From the NCBI GenBank assembly GCA_020002185.1, contig CM034539.1, positions 31,117,897 to 31,181,896 on the forward strand: a stretch of DNA of 64,000 nt, given 5' to 3'. The translations under genes were made by a program, and so were the position numbers. The notes beneath the pieces are model-generated. The model saw nothing but the letters and a program-made list of their open reading frames with translations. It did no database searches and was not told the origin of the DNA. Below, piece by piece: positions 46,505 through 56,249 of the stretch. Every line of letters begins with the position of its first letter. The first letter of the stretch is position 1. The DNA is from Paraescarpia echinospica. Taxonomy: Eukaryota > Annelida > Polychaeta > Sabellida > Siboglinidae.

Positions 46505-48092
46505 CTTAGTGCCTTTGATCACGGGCGCAGGCGGCGCAGAGGTAGTTGGAACATCAGCGATGCGCTCCTTTTCTTTACGCTGAAATAAACACACAAGTTG
46601 ATTTTTAATCTTGATATACAAAGGATAAAAAAGCAACACCTGAAATAAACACAAGTTGTGTTTTAATAATGGTATACAAAACATAAAGAGACGGGATTTG
46701 TAGCAGCATCTGAAAACATTTAAACAACATGATCAATTTACCATTATTTCTTCGACGTATGCTTCCCGCCACTGGTCCTTCTGTATTTTTCTCTGGCACC
46801 GCCCCTGTTTTAGGTGACGGTGCCAATTATGTTTTTTTGTGAATGTGCTGCTACACATACAGCACGCGAAGTGTGGCAGCACATTCACTCGGTTGGTCGG
46901 TGGTGTCCCGGTGGCTGTCTGGACCGCCGGTGCTGTCGCCGTGCCTGTTGGAGTCGGTTGCATCTTTGGAGGCAAAGGTCCGTTGATGAATTTCTAGATA
47001 GGGAAAACATGTGACAAGTTTTATTGGAAGTAAACAATATACAGGGACGCCATTTTGACGGAAGTAAACATATACAGGGACGTCATTTTGACGGAAGTAA
47101 ACAATATAACAGGGACGCCATTTTGACGGAAGTAAACATATACAGGGGCGCCCTTTTGACGGAAGTAAATATACAGGGACGCCATTTTGACGGAAGTAAA
47201 CATACACAGCGGCGCCATTTTGACGGAAGTAAAAAAATATACAGGGACGCCCTTTTGATGGAAGTAAACAATATACAGGGACGCCATTTTGACGGAAGTA
47301 AACATCCACAGTGGCGTCATTTTGACGGAAGTAAACAATATACAGGTACGCCATTTTGACGGAAGTAAACATATACAGGGGCGCCCTTTTGACGGAAGTA
47401 AACATAGACAGGGACGCCGTTTTTTCAGAAGAAGCACGAATTTAAACACTACGAAAAAAGATAAAAACAATCTAATATCAGTTTGAACAATAAACGCCGA
47501 ATTTGTAGAGTTGACCACTAATATAGTAAAGTAGAAAAAGAGTATTAGCTATGTTGGTATTAGGGTCGTTGCAAACTGACGACCAAATACTACGTCTTAT
47601 TATAACACCACATTTTAATTACGCCAACATAGAAAAATACCCGGATGTTGAATGACGCTACTGAAACGGTGAAACTTGTACAATAAAATAATACAAGATA
47701 CACACTCACGGATACTGGATTGATAGGAAATACGTAGTCATAGGGAGCTGCCTTTTTAGCAGGAATGTGTGGGAAACCATGGTTTTAGAGGGAAGTAAAC
47801 ATAGACGTGGACGCAATTTTAGTGGAAAAATACATAGGGAGCCATCTTTTTGGTGGGAACAAGGTAGGAGCCGCCATTTTAGGTGAAAGTGTATCGTAAC
47901 GCAATATAAAGTTTAACTCACCACCAACGCATCCAGTTGGGCCTCCTCGGCCGTCCTTTTTGGGCGGCCACAACTACCGTGGGCGGCGTGGCGCTTCCAA
48001 CTGTTGTGCCGTGTGAACGACGTCTTACAATCCGGGCAGGTGAAGGCAGCAAGGGAGGGAGGAGGTCCCGTAGGGATCTCACAGACGACGTT
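46505..48092 (-). CDS. N-terminal zinc-finger exons of the polymerase gene
   Basis: Going along the minus strand, four segments with acceptor and donor sites keep one frame in phase 0: 48092-47922 (171 bp), 47751-47710 (42 bp), 46993-46742 (252 bp) and 46579-46505 (75 bp). They lead to the acceptor ATTGTAG before 46162, where KSRKRRRSP and a Ser/Pro-rich stretch begin the main exon. The donors are GTGAGT, GTGAGT, GTAAAT and GTGAGT. The first encodes the C2H2 finger FTCPDCKTSFTRHNSWKRH and the third FACCMCSSTFTKKHNWHRH. All lengths are multiples of three, which is strong support. KSRKRRR may be a nuclear localisation signal. The acceptor at 47751 is the weakest. Confidence 0.78.
47021..47412. 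repeat. 33-bp tandem array in a polymerase intron
   Basis: About twelve copies of a ~33-bp unit (28-36 bp), each with ACGCCATTTTGACGGAAGTAA. The unit joins a YY1-like core (AAAATGGCG on the other strand) to an ETS-like core (CGGAAGT). Diverged units continue at 47780-47880. Because 33 is divisible by three, long open frames appear in both strands; they are not genes. Confidence 0.92.
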
Positions 48093-48281
48093 CTAATGTA
48101 CGAAGGATTGTTATTAGACGTCGTGTTTTCATCAGTGTCTTAATGCTAGATAATTATACACACGAAAAAATTGTGAAATATAATAATAATAATATTAATA
48201 AACACTTAACACCCGGGATGGTGGTTTCGCTGGTGCGGGGGTTGGTCCGGTCGAGGTCGGTAGCGGAGGAAAGGCCTCCTA

Positions 48282-48380
48282 TTACGTAATGGGGGTCAAC
48301 CCCGCTACACTTGGCGTGATAGCCTGCGGCCCTCTGGCCGCTTCTGCATATGTGACCCCAAGACGAGTGAAGTTAGCCAT
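48282..48380 (-). CDS. Probable first exon of the polymerase gene
   Basis: The ATG at 48380 is 20 nt after the predicted start site and opens a frame MANFTRLGVTYAEAARGPQ that reaches a stop at 48282-48284. Its donor is uncertain: GTAATA near 48285 or GTAGCG near 48307. A further Pro-rich segment (48277-48218) could be a separate exon. The start is well placed against the TATA box, but the join to the 48092 exon is not resolved. Confidence 0.45.
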   Translation of the reverse strand: MANFTRLGVTYAEAARGPQAITPSVAGLTPIT

Positions 48381-48396
48381 ACTGTCGTTGTGATAC

Positions 48397-48431
48397 GAAT
48401 GACAAGCAGATCGTCTCCACGGCCTTATATA
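48397..48431 (-). promoter_or_regulatory. Core promoter of the polymerase gene
   Basis: On the minus strand TATATAAGG starts at 48431 and TCATTC lies at 48402-48397 with its A at 48400, 31 bp away. It has the same TCATTCGT extension as the plus-strand promoters at 37397 and 39638. Confidence 0.68.
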
Positions 48432-48473
48432 GGAACACAATGAACATAAAGGTCACGTGGGCGTGCCGAAAGA

Positions 48474-48620
48474 TCACAGACTATAGAGTAGAAAATTCAA
48501 AAGCACGGACTGCAGAGCAGAAAGTACAAAAACCACGGACTGCAGAGTAGAAAGTAACTCTCAAAGTAGCTCTCAAACTACCTCTCAAAGTAAGGAGCTC
48601 TCAAAATAGCTCTCAAACTT
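48474..48620. repeat. Short tandem words upstream of the polymerase promoter
   Basis: CACGGACTGCAGAG(C/T)AGAAAGTA occurs two to three times (48474-48555) and AGCTCTCAAA five to six times (48556-48620). They lie 45-190 bp upstream of the TATA box and could be activator sites or simple tandem growth. Confidence 0.6.
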
Positions 48621-48654
48621 TGGTTCACGACTGATCCGACAGGTTAAATTTTGG

Positions 48655-48954
48655 CGCTATTGGTCAAACTAAGAAACAAAAATTTTGGCAGTACTGAACT
48701 TTGGCCCATATATTTAGTTCATAAAAAGTTCGCCAGGTGGGGCTGTTTTAGTGCAAAAAAAATCCGACAGGGGGTATTTAGTTTACAAAAATTTCGCCAT
48801 CCGCTATTTTAGTTCATGGCATATACGTTAGGGGCGCTGTTTTAGTTCACGACCTCTCCGACAGGTGGCGACCTTGACCTACATCCGGGTACTTGACCTT
48901 GCACTTGCACCACTCCGAATCCAACGTCCCCGCTAGACCACCTAACATACTACT
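48655..48954. repeat. Right terminal inverted repeat of the Polinton
   Basis: Inverse of the left arm: it ends ACCTAACATACTACT and holds several TTTTAGTTCAT / CGCCAGGTGG words. It differs from the left arm by small indels (TGCAAGTGCAAGG against TGCAAGG near the tip). Confidence 0.92.
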
Positions 48955-49412
48955 TCCTGGTAATGACGCAGCAGGGCAACACAAACTGCGAGCGCTGTGC
49001 GAAGGGAACGATTCCCAAAGTTGTCAAGTTGGACATCCAGCTCTTCGTTCTTTTGACCCTTCCTCGTGGCTAAGCTACATGCGGTTACGTGATTATGGAA
49101 ATCATGTTATTTCGACCATGTTTTCTGCGATGTTAGAACGGTTTGTATGATTGCGACAGCATGGCTACACGGCTTTGAAAATAAAACGAAACTGACTGAA
49201 ACGTAATGCTATCTTATGGCTAATGTAGAAATAATTATATTTAGAAAGTATCCGCAGGGTGGCGCCAGTGGCGGTATACTGTATTTGTCATTTTTAAAGT
49301 GCATGTTCAAACTTGAAAATATGTTTTTGTACGTGATTTCACTTCTGTAAAAAGGGTGTGCGAATCTATCAGGCAATGCATGTGTATAGGGAACAATACA
49401 GTATATGTAATA

Positions 49413-50658
49413 CAGTCGCCCCTCGTTATCATGCGCCTCGTTATAATTCGGGTTTGGTTATAACGCGGTCGGTCGTGCACCCCGAATCTCTGCCGCCAGG
49501 GGGGAAATGAGCGCTATGGCAAACTATATTAACGCGGTAATTATTGTCACTTAGTTTATGTGAAGTTATCCTCGTCTTTGTTCGCTACGTGTGCATTTTG
49601 AAAGACTAGTTGGCGGACTACAAATTTAACGTTGACGTAGGCCGTAGAGCCTAGAACTGTGCAACGAATCTGATGTGAGGCCCGTTGCTACATTGGCTTG
49701 CTGTTGTTTGTTGTGCACTGCCAGTGCTATCAAAGACGTCAATTTCTTTGACTGTGGTCAATTAATTTTAGGCACAGTAAATGTGGAGCGAGGCATTATT
49801 TGTTTCGCGCCGACATCAAGCGAATCGTTTCCCTTCTGCGAGTCATGGCTTCCGCGGATCGGCGTCTTCACCTTCCCGGCTCCTGTGGGTTTGCCTGGCT
49901 TCGGCGCCAGGCGGCTTGCAAAGTGCATTTGAAATTCACAAATACGCCTTGCTTAGGAATGGGACAAGAATGGGACAAAACTGTTAACGCAGCCTAGTAG
50001 GGAAGATCAGTATGCTAACATTGCGTCACAAATATTAGCTTTTTCGCTGCGATGAACGCAAAGCTACTGGTGCGCCAAAATATTAATTCATCAACCGCAT
50101 ATGAAATGGTGAATCGCAATATTGTTCGGCACGGTAAATATGCGTTCTAAATTGGTATTTTGATATTGCTTTATAGACGAGAAGCTAAGCCAATTGTGAG
50201 TGTATTTATTGTAGTTTTAAATCTTTAGTCAACTCTAGCACAGCGTTTGTGAACTCATTTGCGTATTCAGCTGCTGAGTGCCATGTTATTATTTTAGATC
50301 TTACGTTACTGGTACCATATTATCGTTCAGTTGACCATGGCCTGTTGGTCCATAGTCTATTTTTAAAATGTATACTATTCGTGAATTTTATTCAGTTCAA
50401 CATTCAATAGTGTGTGACATTCAAGCATAATACACATTGACAATGGCTGACATTTTAATAAACTTCATAAACCGCGTATAGATCGCATGGCCAATACACC
50501 GATTGTGCGTGTGGCTTCGATGGCGTTCCTGGTGCAGCGGCCGTGACGGTCGTCGAAGTGCCCCTGGTGGCAGATATGGGAACCCATTATCGCGCCTCAT
50601 TTATACCGCGGGTTCATTTCGTGGACCCCGACTACCACGTTATAACAAGGGGCGACTG
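49413..50658. mobile_element. pogo/Tigger-like MITE, 1.25 kb
   Basis: CAGTCGCCCCTCGTTAT at the left and CAGTCGCCCCTTGTTAT inverted at the right form 17-bp terminal repeats with one mismatch. TA stands at both outer borders (49411-49412 and 50659-50660). CAG...CCCTCGTTAT ends are typical of pogo/Tigger elements. No transposase frame remains, so it depended on a partner element. Confidence 0.85.
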
Positions 50659-50660
50659 TA

Positions 50661-51307
50661 TAAGAAATGTGTAAAATTGGTTTAGGCATATTCAGATGAT
50701 GTATTTTGTAGGAGCTGCTACTCGCCCATAACACTGTGCGTGTGCGTGTTTTAGATTTCTAACCCATCACAGTGTTTATATTGGACTGTTCACCCATGAG
50801 AATGTATGCAGTCCTGCCTACCATTCCCAATTGTATGGAATTTAAATGGAAATACGCCTCAAATTGTGAATTTTAAATTGTCACAATGATCGGCATCGGT
50901 TCCGTGCTTCTCAAATGTAAATGTATCTGACCTGCTACAGTGAACTAGACATTAAGTCGCACGTGCCAGTTCTGCATGAGAGCCAAAAATAGCTGTCTGT
51001 GCCCTGTGCCATCAATTATGTAATTTTGGCAGATATAATAATTGTTTGTAGTACCTCGATGATAGTATCAGTTGTTTAGCACTTAAGCTTTATCTCATCG
51101 AGTGATGTATTTGATTTGTTCCTGTTGGATACAATTATTAAATGACCGTTTTTTTTCATATTTAGCAATAAATCGAAAACTACTGAATATATTTAAACAA
51201 AACGAGGTATCACGTTAAAGCTTATGATATGTGGAATCCATAAAGGTATTAAACTATATGAGTGAAGGGGTTCATCAGAGTGGGTGGTTCAAATGAATGA
51301 TACATTT
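50661..51307. other. Non-coding sequence, nothing recognised
   Basis: AT-rich unique-looking sequence between the pogo-like MITE and the foldback. Confidence 0.5.
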
Positions 51308-51440
51308 ACTTATTTCACAGTCAGTTTAACTTTTGTTCTCGTGACGTTTCGACTGCTTTCAGCAGTCTTCTTCTGAAGAAGACTGTTGAAAGCAATCGAA
51401 ACGTCACGTGAACAAAAAGTAAACTGACTGTGAAATAAGT
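51308..51440. mobile_element. Near-perfect foldback (133 bp)
   Basis: ACTTATTTCACAGTCAGTTT at the left is mirrored by AAACTGACTGTGAAATAAGT at the right. The two 66-bp arms differ at only about five positions and meet at GTCTTCTTCTGAAGAAGAC with a 1-nt centre. The motif CGAAACGTCACG occurs in the right arm and its inverse in the left. No gene. It is a hairpin-type repeat, perhaps the tip of a MITE. Confidence 0.88.
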
Positions 51441-51544
51441 AATTTAATATCGCTCATACAAAACTATATTTGACAATTTTGCAACTTAATGCCACTTTGC
51501 TGAGGCAGCTCACATATATATGTACTGCAATGTGTTGTGATATG

Positions 51545-51770
51545 ATGTTGAACACCATCTCGACTTCTCTGGGAAGCATTCAGCCATGCTGTAAATAACA
51601 TGCAAATACTATTCATGCACATTCATCCGGTTGAGTAAACTGGAGCAACATAGGGTGAACGAACTTGTCCAAGGTTCGACACGGTAGCACAGGATTTGAA
51701 CCCGGGTTCTCTCGATTGAGGGTCTGGTGCTCTAGTCACTGCGCCACTGCACTCCGCTCCAGAGTCATAT
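51545..51770 (-). mobile_element. tRNA-derived SINE, copy 2 (inverted)
   Basis: On the minus strand it reads CAGTGGCGCAGTGACTAGAG (A-box region), CTCAATCGAGAGAACCCGGG and a B box GGTTCAAATCC, then TTGGACAAGTTCGTTCACC and, further on, GCTTCCCAGAGAAGTCGAGA. All these blocks occur in the same order in the copy at 3490. Confidence 0.8.
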
Positions 51771-52289
51771 AATAGATTCACATTTCTGCACTTTTAAAGG
51801 GCATACTGCAAACATGATGCAAACAGATAGAGTGAAAACAAATTTGGAGTTTGAATCAAGTTGAATTGAGACGTGTACTTCAAAATATTTAAACATAATA
51901 CACACTGACAAAGCCTGCAAGCCCACTACAAGCAAGCTCAAAGAAGGCGGTCAACTCTGTGCATTGCCAAACTCTGGTTTGCAACTTTGCATCAAACTGT
52001 GCTGTTTTATTACTCATTTCAAGCGTTATTTGGACCTCAAATGTACCATAAAATGCAATATTGTGTAATATAATATGCGGAATGATAGCCATAGGAATGT
52101 TCCAGTACCGGTATTAAGTATTATTGACATTGTGGCTCTTTTCCTGACAATAGTAGACATGGTACTGAACTATTTTGAACGGCAGGTCTGTATTTTTTCT
52201 GAAAATTTGTATAAATGCAGACGACCTAGCAGTGCCAGGGCTTTATGCAGGATCAAAATTTTACCAGTCCGAAACATTTCCCAGTGGAC

Positions 52290-52405
52290 ATTTGCTCACC
52301 AAAAAAACCGTCAAACTGCACCTCCCTTGAGGCTCACGAAAACGCCAACTGTACCCCCTCGAGGCTCACGAAAACCTGAAACTGCACCCCCCCCGACGAG
52401 GCTCA
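52290..52405. repeat. Tandem TGCACCCC/GAGGCTCACGAAAAC motif
   Basis: Three copies of a ~35-bp unit related to the array at 2020-2235. Confidence 0.65.
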
Positions 52406-52428
52406 CCATATATAATATACACATGTAT

Positions 52429-52572
52429 ACTATATATATAATAAATAATTATATATATATACATACAAATATATATTTTATATATATATATCTATGGCTC
52501 ATCAAAAACGTAAGCAAATCAGCAAATGGTTATATATATATATATATATACAGTGTATATATATATATAAGG
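52429..52572. repeat. (TA)n-rich tract
   Basis: Several alternating TA runs separated by short spacers. Confidence 0.9.
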
Positions 52573-54225
52573 TGTAACATGCATGGTAAAACATCATGAC
52601 ATAAATAATAGTTACATTTATATCAGCAACCATATTTATTTTCACATAGTTATCATTACTTACAATTACAACCCTGGCAAATCAAAACTCAAACAAGGTA
52701 TAAACACATTTAAAAAACAAATGATATATAAATATGTAACAATGTTTATAACAAAATTATTATTACACTTACTGACTTGCTCCTGCAAGACAGCTACATA
52801 ATAAATGTAAATGATGCACTGATGCATTGATGCATATATGATCTAGTGCATATAAAAATAATTATTATTTCAAATGAATACTAAACAAATATTATCAACC
52901 AATGTTAAATATGTAAAACAAATTGTAAAGAAATCTTCAAATAAAATACCTGATTGGCATACTCATCATAACAAAATAATACTTGTTGAATAATAGAGAA
53001 CAAAATTACATCAGTTTACATAGGCATAGCCGTAGCTGAAGGTTCAGCTGACAGACTCTGGGACTGGCTTATTGTGATGACGGGCTGTCACTGTCAGTGT
53101 CATGCGCTATTCCAAAGACAATACCACTTTCTTTTCGCCGGTGACAGTAATAGTATCATCAGTTGGCTGAGGAAGGCTAGGTCTAGTCGGCCTGTGGCTT
53201 GATGTAGCCGTAACCGTAGCGTAGGGCTAACATGCTCGCCTGGCTGGCTAACAACAGTAACGACTTTATCGGCACGATGTACATCGGCTGGTAGTGTTAC
53301 TCACTGTAAACGTGGTAGCACTAGTGTCGTAGTGACAGTCACTGTCGTCGGTGCCGGTGTTGTCTTTCTAAAAAAACTGAGTTATCGTGTTTGTTTTATG
53401 AACCTTCGCCTTCGGTGGCGGCATCGCGGATGAGTCAGAGTGAACGATAATTGGACTTGTTTTATCGGTAACCACGTGCGTCGTTAATGCAGCCTCGTTG
53501 TGAATGTAGCCTCTGTTTTAAATCTGATCATCCCCGGGAGTCACTCCCAAGATAGAGTCGAAATGTTAATAATATACATGTACATAAAAAACGTTTTCGG
53601 ATATTTTATTATGTGATATAAACCCCTGACATGTCTGATTTAACTGGATTCTTGCACCTTTAAAACACATAAAAAGTGTGCGTAATTAGTATTTATATTC
53701 TGGCACATTATTATTGATGTGTGACACCCCAAATGAATTAATCAATCACGTCTGTTGTTTACAGACTGGTTGTTGGAGCATTCATCCATTGCATTAACCC
53801 CTCTAGCAGCAAATGAAATTACGTGTAGCCGAAAGGGTTCATTAACAAACTACGATCTTCAAAGTGATTTGCTGCCCTGTACGCATGCATAAAAAGAGCA
53901 TAGATTAGATCTGATTCGCAGGATTCTGCGTGCAAAATGCTATGTCAGCGAGCCGACAGCTTGCGCCACGCCTGCAGATGGTACGCGTGAATTATGTGGT
54001 GGTAGGCATTATTGAGCGCCGTGTGTCCGGAAAATGCTCAAATAATGCTAGGAATTCAAAGTACGGGAAGGGTTTGTTTCTGCGTCATACAAAACACGAT
54101 ATATGTGCCGTCCTACAACACGTCATACAAACTGACAGGACGGGGCCTTATAATAAGACGGGCTATAATCCGTCCTCTCAAATTATTGTCCGTCAATAGT
54201 TAAGACCCCCCCGTCCAAATGACGG
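52573..54225. other. Non-coding sequence, no gene seen
   Basis: AT-rich to 53000, then mixed sequence with many GTGACAGTCACTGTC-like dyads at 53080-53350. No supported exon. Confidence 0.45.
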
Positions 54226-54900
54226 GTGGACGGGTCTCTAGATAAAGCCCTGGTGGCTGATAATAAAGAGGAACTAAAGAAAGCTTTACAAGAATGGAGT
54301 GACACCTTCAGAAAACACGGCCTCCGAATGAATCTGGAGAAGACTGAAGTAATGTGGATAGGTGAACAGGAGGTAGATCTGCATGTAGTTATTGACGGAA
54401 AGACCATTAAACAAGTGAAAAGTGTTAGAAGCCTGCGTTGTACCAGCCTGGGTTGGGAACACTGCCACTGACAGAGAGACTGGAGGAGAAACTACAGGTG
54501 GCAGAAAACAACTGGGTCAGAAGAATATGTAGAGTAACACGAGAAGATAGAAGGAAGATGAAGGAATTGAGAGAGGAGATTGGAATGAAAAAACACCTAA
54601 AGAGGAAAGTAGCCGGTAACAGAATGAGATGGGCGGGACATGTACATAGAATGGGTGAAGACAGACTGGCGAAAAGAGCGTGGAAAGTAAAAGAGGGTGG
54701 CAGACGAAGGAGAGGAAGACCGAGGCTGAGATGGAACGACAGCATAAAACGAGACCTGGGCAGGGCTGGCGTGAACAGCCATGAATGGATGGTAATTGCG
54801 GACGAGAGAGAGAGAGGTGGAAAGAACTGACAAGAAAAGTAGAAGAAGCTACCAAGTGACGTGGACACCACCCCACAAGGGAGCAAGGGGAAGAAGAAGA
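54226..54900 (+). mobile_element. LINE fragment: reverse transcriptase end with internal deletion
   Basis: 54240-54430 encodes the region after the catalytic Asp pair (ALVADNKEELKKALQEWSD, LRMNLEKTEVMWIG). The sequence then jumps at about 54430 to the C-terminal region: LPLTERLEEKLQVAENNWVR, RRICRVTREDRRKMKELREE, RMRWAGHVHRMGEDRL and RRRGRPRLRWNDSI. Roughly 250-300 bp of the usual sequence is missing at the join, which also shifts frame. The 5' part is absent. It is a dead LINE remnant. Confidence 0.83.
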
Positions 54901-54939
54901 AGTATAAATGCATTACTAAAGGAGGTTGTTTGGGTAGGC

Positions 54940-56245
54940 AGGTCTGTCTATGTATTGGACTATTCAGAATTTTCACCCAGCAGAGTGTATGTATTGGACT
55001 GTTCATCCACCAGAGTGTATGTGTTACACTGTTCACCTACCAGAGTGTATGTGTTGGTCTGTTCACCCTCCAGAGTCTGGGTTGGACTGTTCACCCACCA
55101 GAGTGTATGTGTTGGACTGTTCACCCACCAGAGTGTATGTGTTGGACTTCATCCATCAGAGTGTATGTGTTGGACTGTTCACCCACCAGAGTGTATGTGT
55201 TGGACTGTTCACCTACCAGAGTGTATGTGTTATACTGTTCACCCTCCAGAGTGTATGTATTAGCCTGTTCACCTACCAGAGTGTATGTATTGGACTGTTC
55301 ACCCTCCAGAGTCTGTGTTGGACTGTTCACCCACCAAAGTGTATGTGTTGGACTGTTCACCAACCAAAGTGTATGTGTTGGACTGTTCACCCACCAGAGT
55401 GTATGTGTTGGACTTCATCCATCAGAGTGTATGTGTTGGACTGTTCACCCACCAGAGTGTATGTGTTGGACTGTTCACCTACCAGAGTGTATGTGTTATA
55501 CTGTTCACCCTCCAGAGTGTATGTATTAGCCTGTTCACCTACCAGAGTGTATGTATTGGACTGTTCACCCTCCAGAGTCTGTGTTGGACTGTTCACCCAT
55601 CAAAGTGTATGTGTTGGACTGTTCACCCACCAGAGTGTATATGTTGGACTGTTCACCCAGCAGAGTGTATGTGTTAGATTGTTCACCCACCAGAATCTAT
55701 GTGTTGGACTGTTCACCCACCAGAGTGTATGTATTGGACTGTTCACCCTCCAGAGTCTGTGTTGGACTGTTCACCCACCAAAGTGTATGTTTTGGACTGT
55801 TCACCCACCAGAGTGTATATGTTGGACTGTTCACCCACCAGAGTGTATGTGTTGGACTGTTCACCCACCAGAGTGTATGTATTGGACTGTTCACCCTCCA
55901 GAGTCTGTGTTGGACTGTTCACCCACCAAAGTGTATGTTTTGGACTGTTCACCCACCAGAGTGTATATGTTGGACTGTTCACCCACCAGAGTGTATGTGT
56001 TGGACTGTTCACCCACCAGAGTGTATGTATTGGACTGTTCACCCTCCAGAGTCTGTGTTGGACTGTTCACCCACCAAAGTGTATGTTTTGGACTGTTCAC
56101 CCACCAGAGTGTATATGTTGGACTGTTCACCCACCAGAGTGTATGTGTTGGACTGTTCACCCACCAGAGTGTATGTATTGGACTGCTCACCCACCAGAGT
56201 CTATGCATTATATTGTTCACCCTCCAGAGTGTATGTATTGGTTTC
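54940..56245. repeat. 1.3-kb minisatellite of a 30-bp unit
   Basis: About 43 copies of ACTGTTCACCCACCAGAGTG + TATGTGTTGG with 28-bp and shorter variants. A 148-bp higher-order block (the GAGTCTGTG variant followed by four 30-bp units) repeats at about 55741, 55889 and 56037. A longer block bearing the ACTTCATCCATCAG variant is also duplicated (about 55145 and 55410). The unit has no stop in several frames, which creates long artificial open frames. Confidence 0.96.
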
Positions 56246-56249
56246 ATGA

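Larger units (their letters stand above)
42195..48380 (-). pseudogene. Protein-primed DNA polymerase B of the Polinton, multi-exon and decayed
   Basis: The main exon (46162 down to 42195) reads through all family landmarks in order: FVPDNLFNFYRSQW near the start, exonuclease I FDFESYF (about 44890), exonuclease III-like RYNNRDVVPFLEAI (about 44220), AIVGGPSII (about 44030), motif A GYDANALYLWALSQDMP (43929-43880), FHGCYFHGCPC, motif B KLLGNSGYGK (about 43010) and motif C CEMDTDSAYLSL (about 42720). It would replicate the element from a protein primer. Lesions include stops at 45992-45994 (TAG) and about 45368 (TAA), and frameshifts near 45735, 44450, 44200, 44035, 43975, 43850, 43500, 42970 and 42370, many in A/T runs. 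The 5' end lies in small upstream exons. Confidence 0.93.
35345..48954. mobile_element. Polinton/Maverick element, 13.6 kb, with perfect 6-bp TSD
   Basis: The outer ends are AGTAGTATGTTAGGTGGTCT at 35345 and its inverse ending at 48954. TCCTGG stands directly outside both ends (35339-35344 and 48955-48960), the 6-bp target duplication of this class. Inside are the diagnostic genes: packaging ATPase, chromodomain integrase, adenain-type protease, capsid proteins and protein-primed DNA polymerase B. Left-arm genes are on the plus strand and the polymerase on the minus strand, converging near 41.4-42.2 kb. Many genes are broken, so it is a decayed copy. It is best seen as an endogenous virus-like transposon of an animal. 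Confidence 0.97.

Noticed and set aside
47021..47518. Long open frames over the 33-bp array (for example 165 and 184 residues on the minus strand)
   Set aside because: They result from a unit length divisible by three and conflict with the supported splice structure of the polymerase gene.
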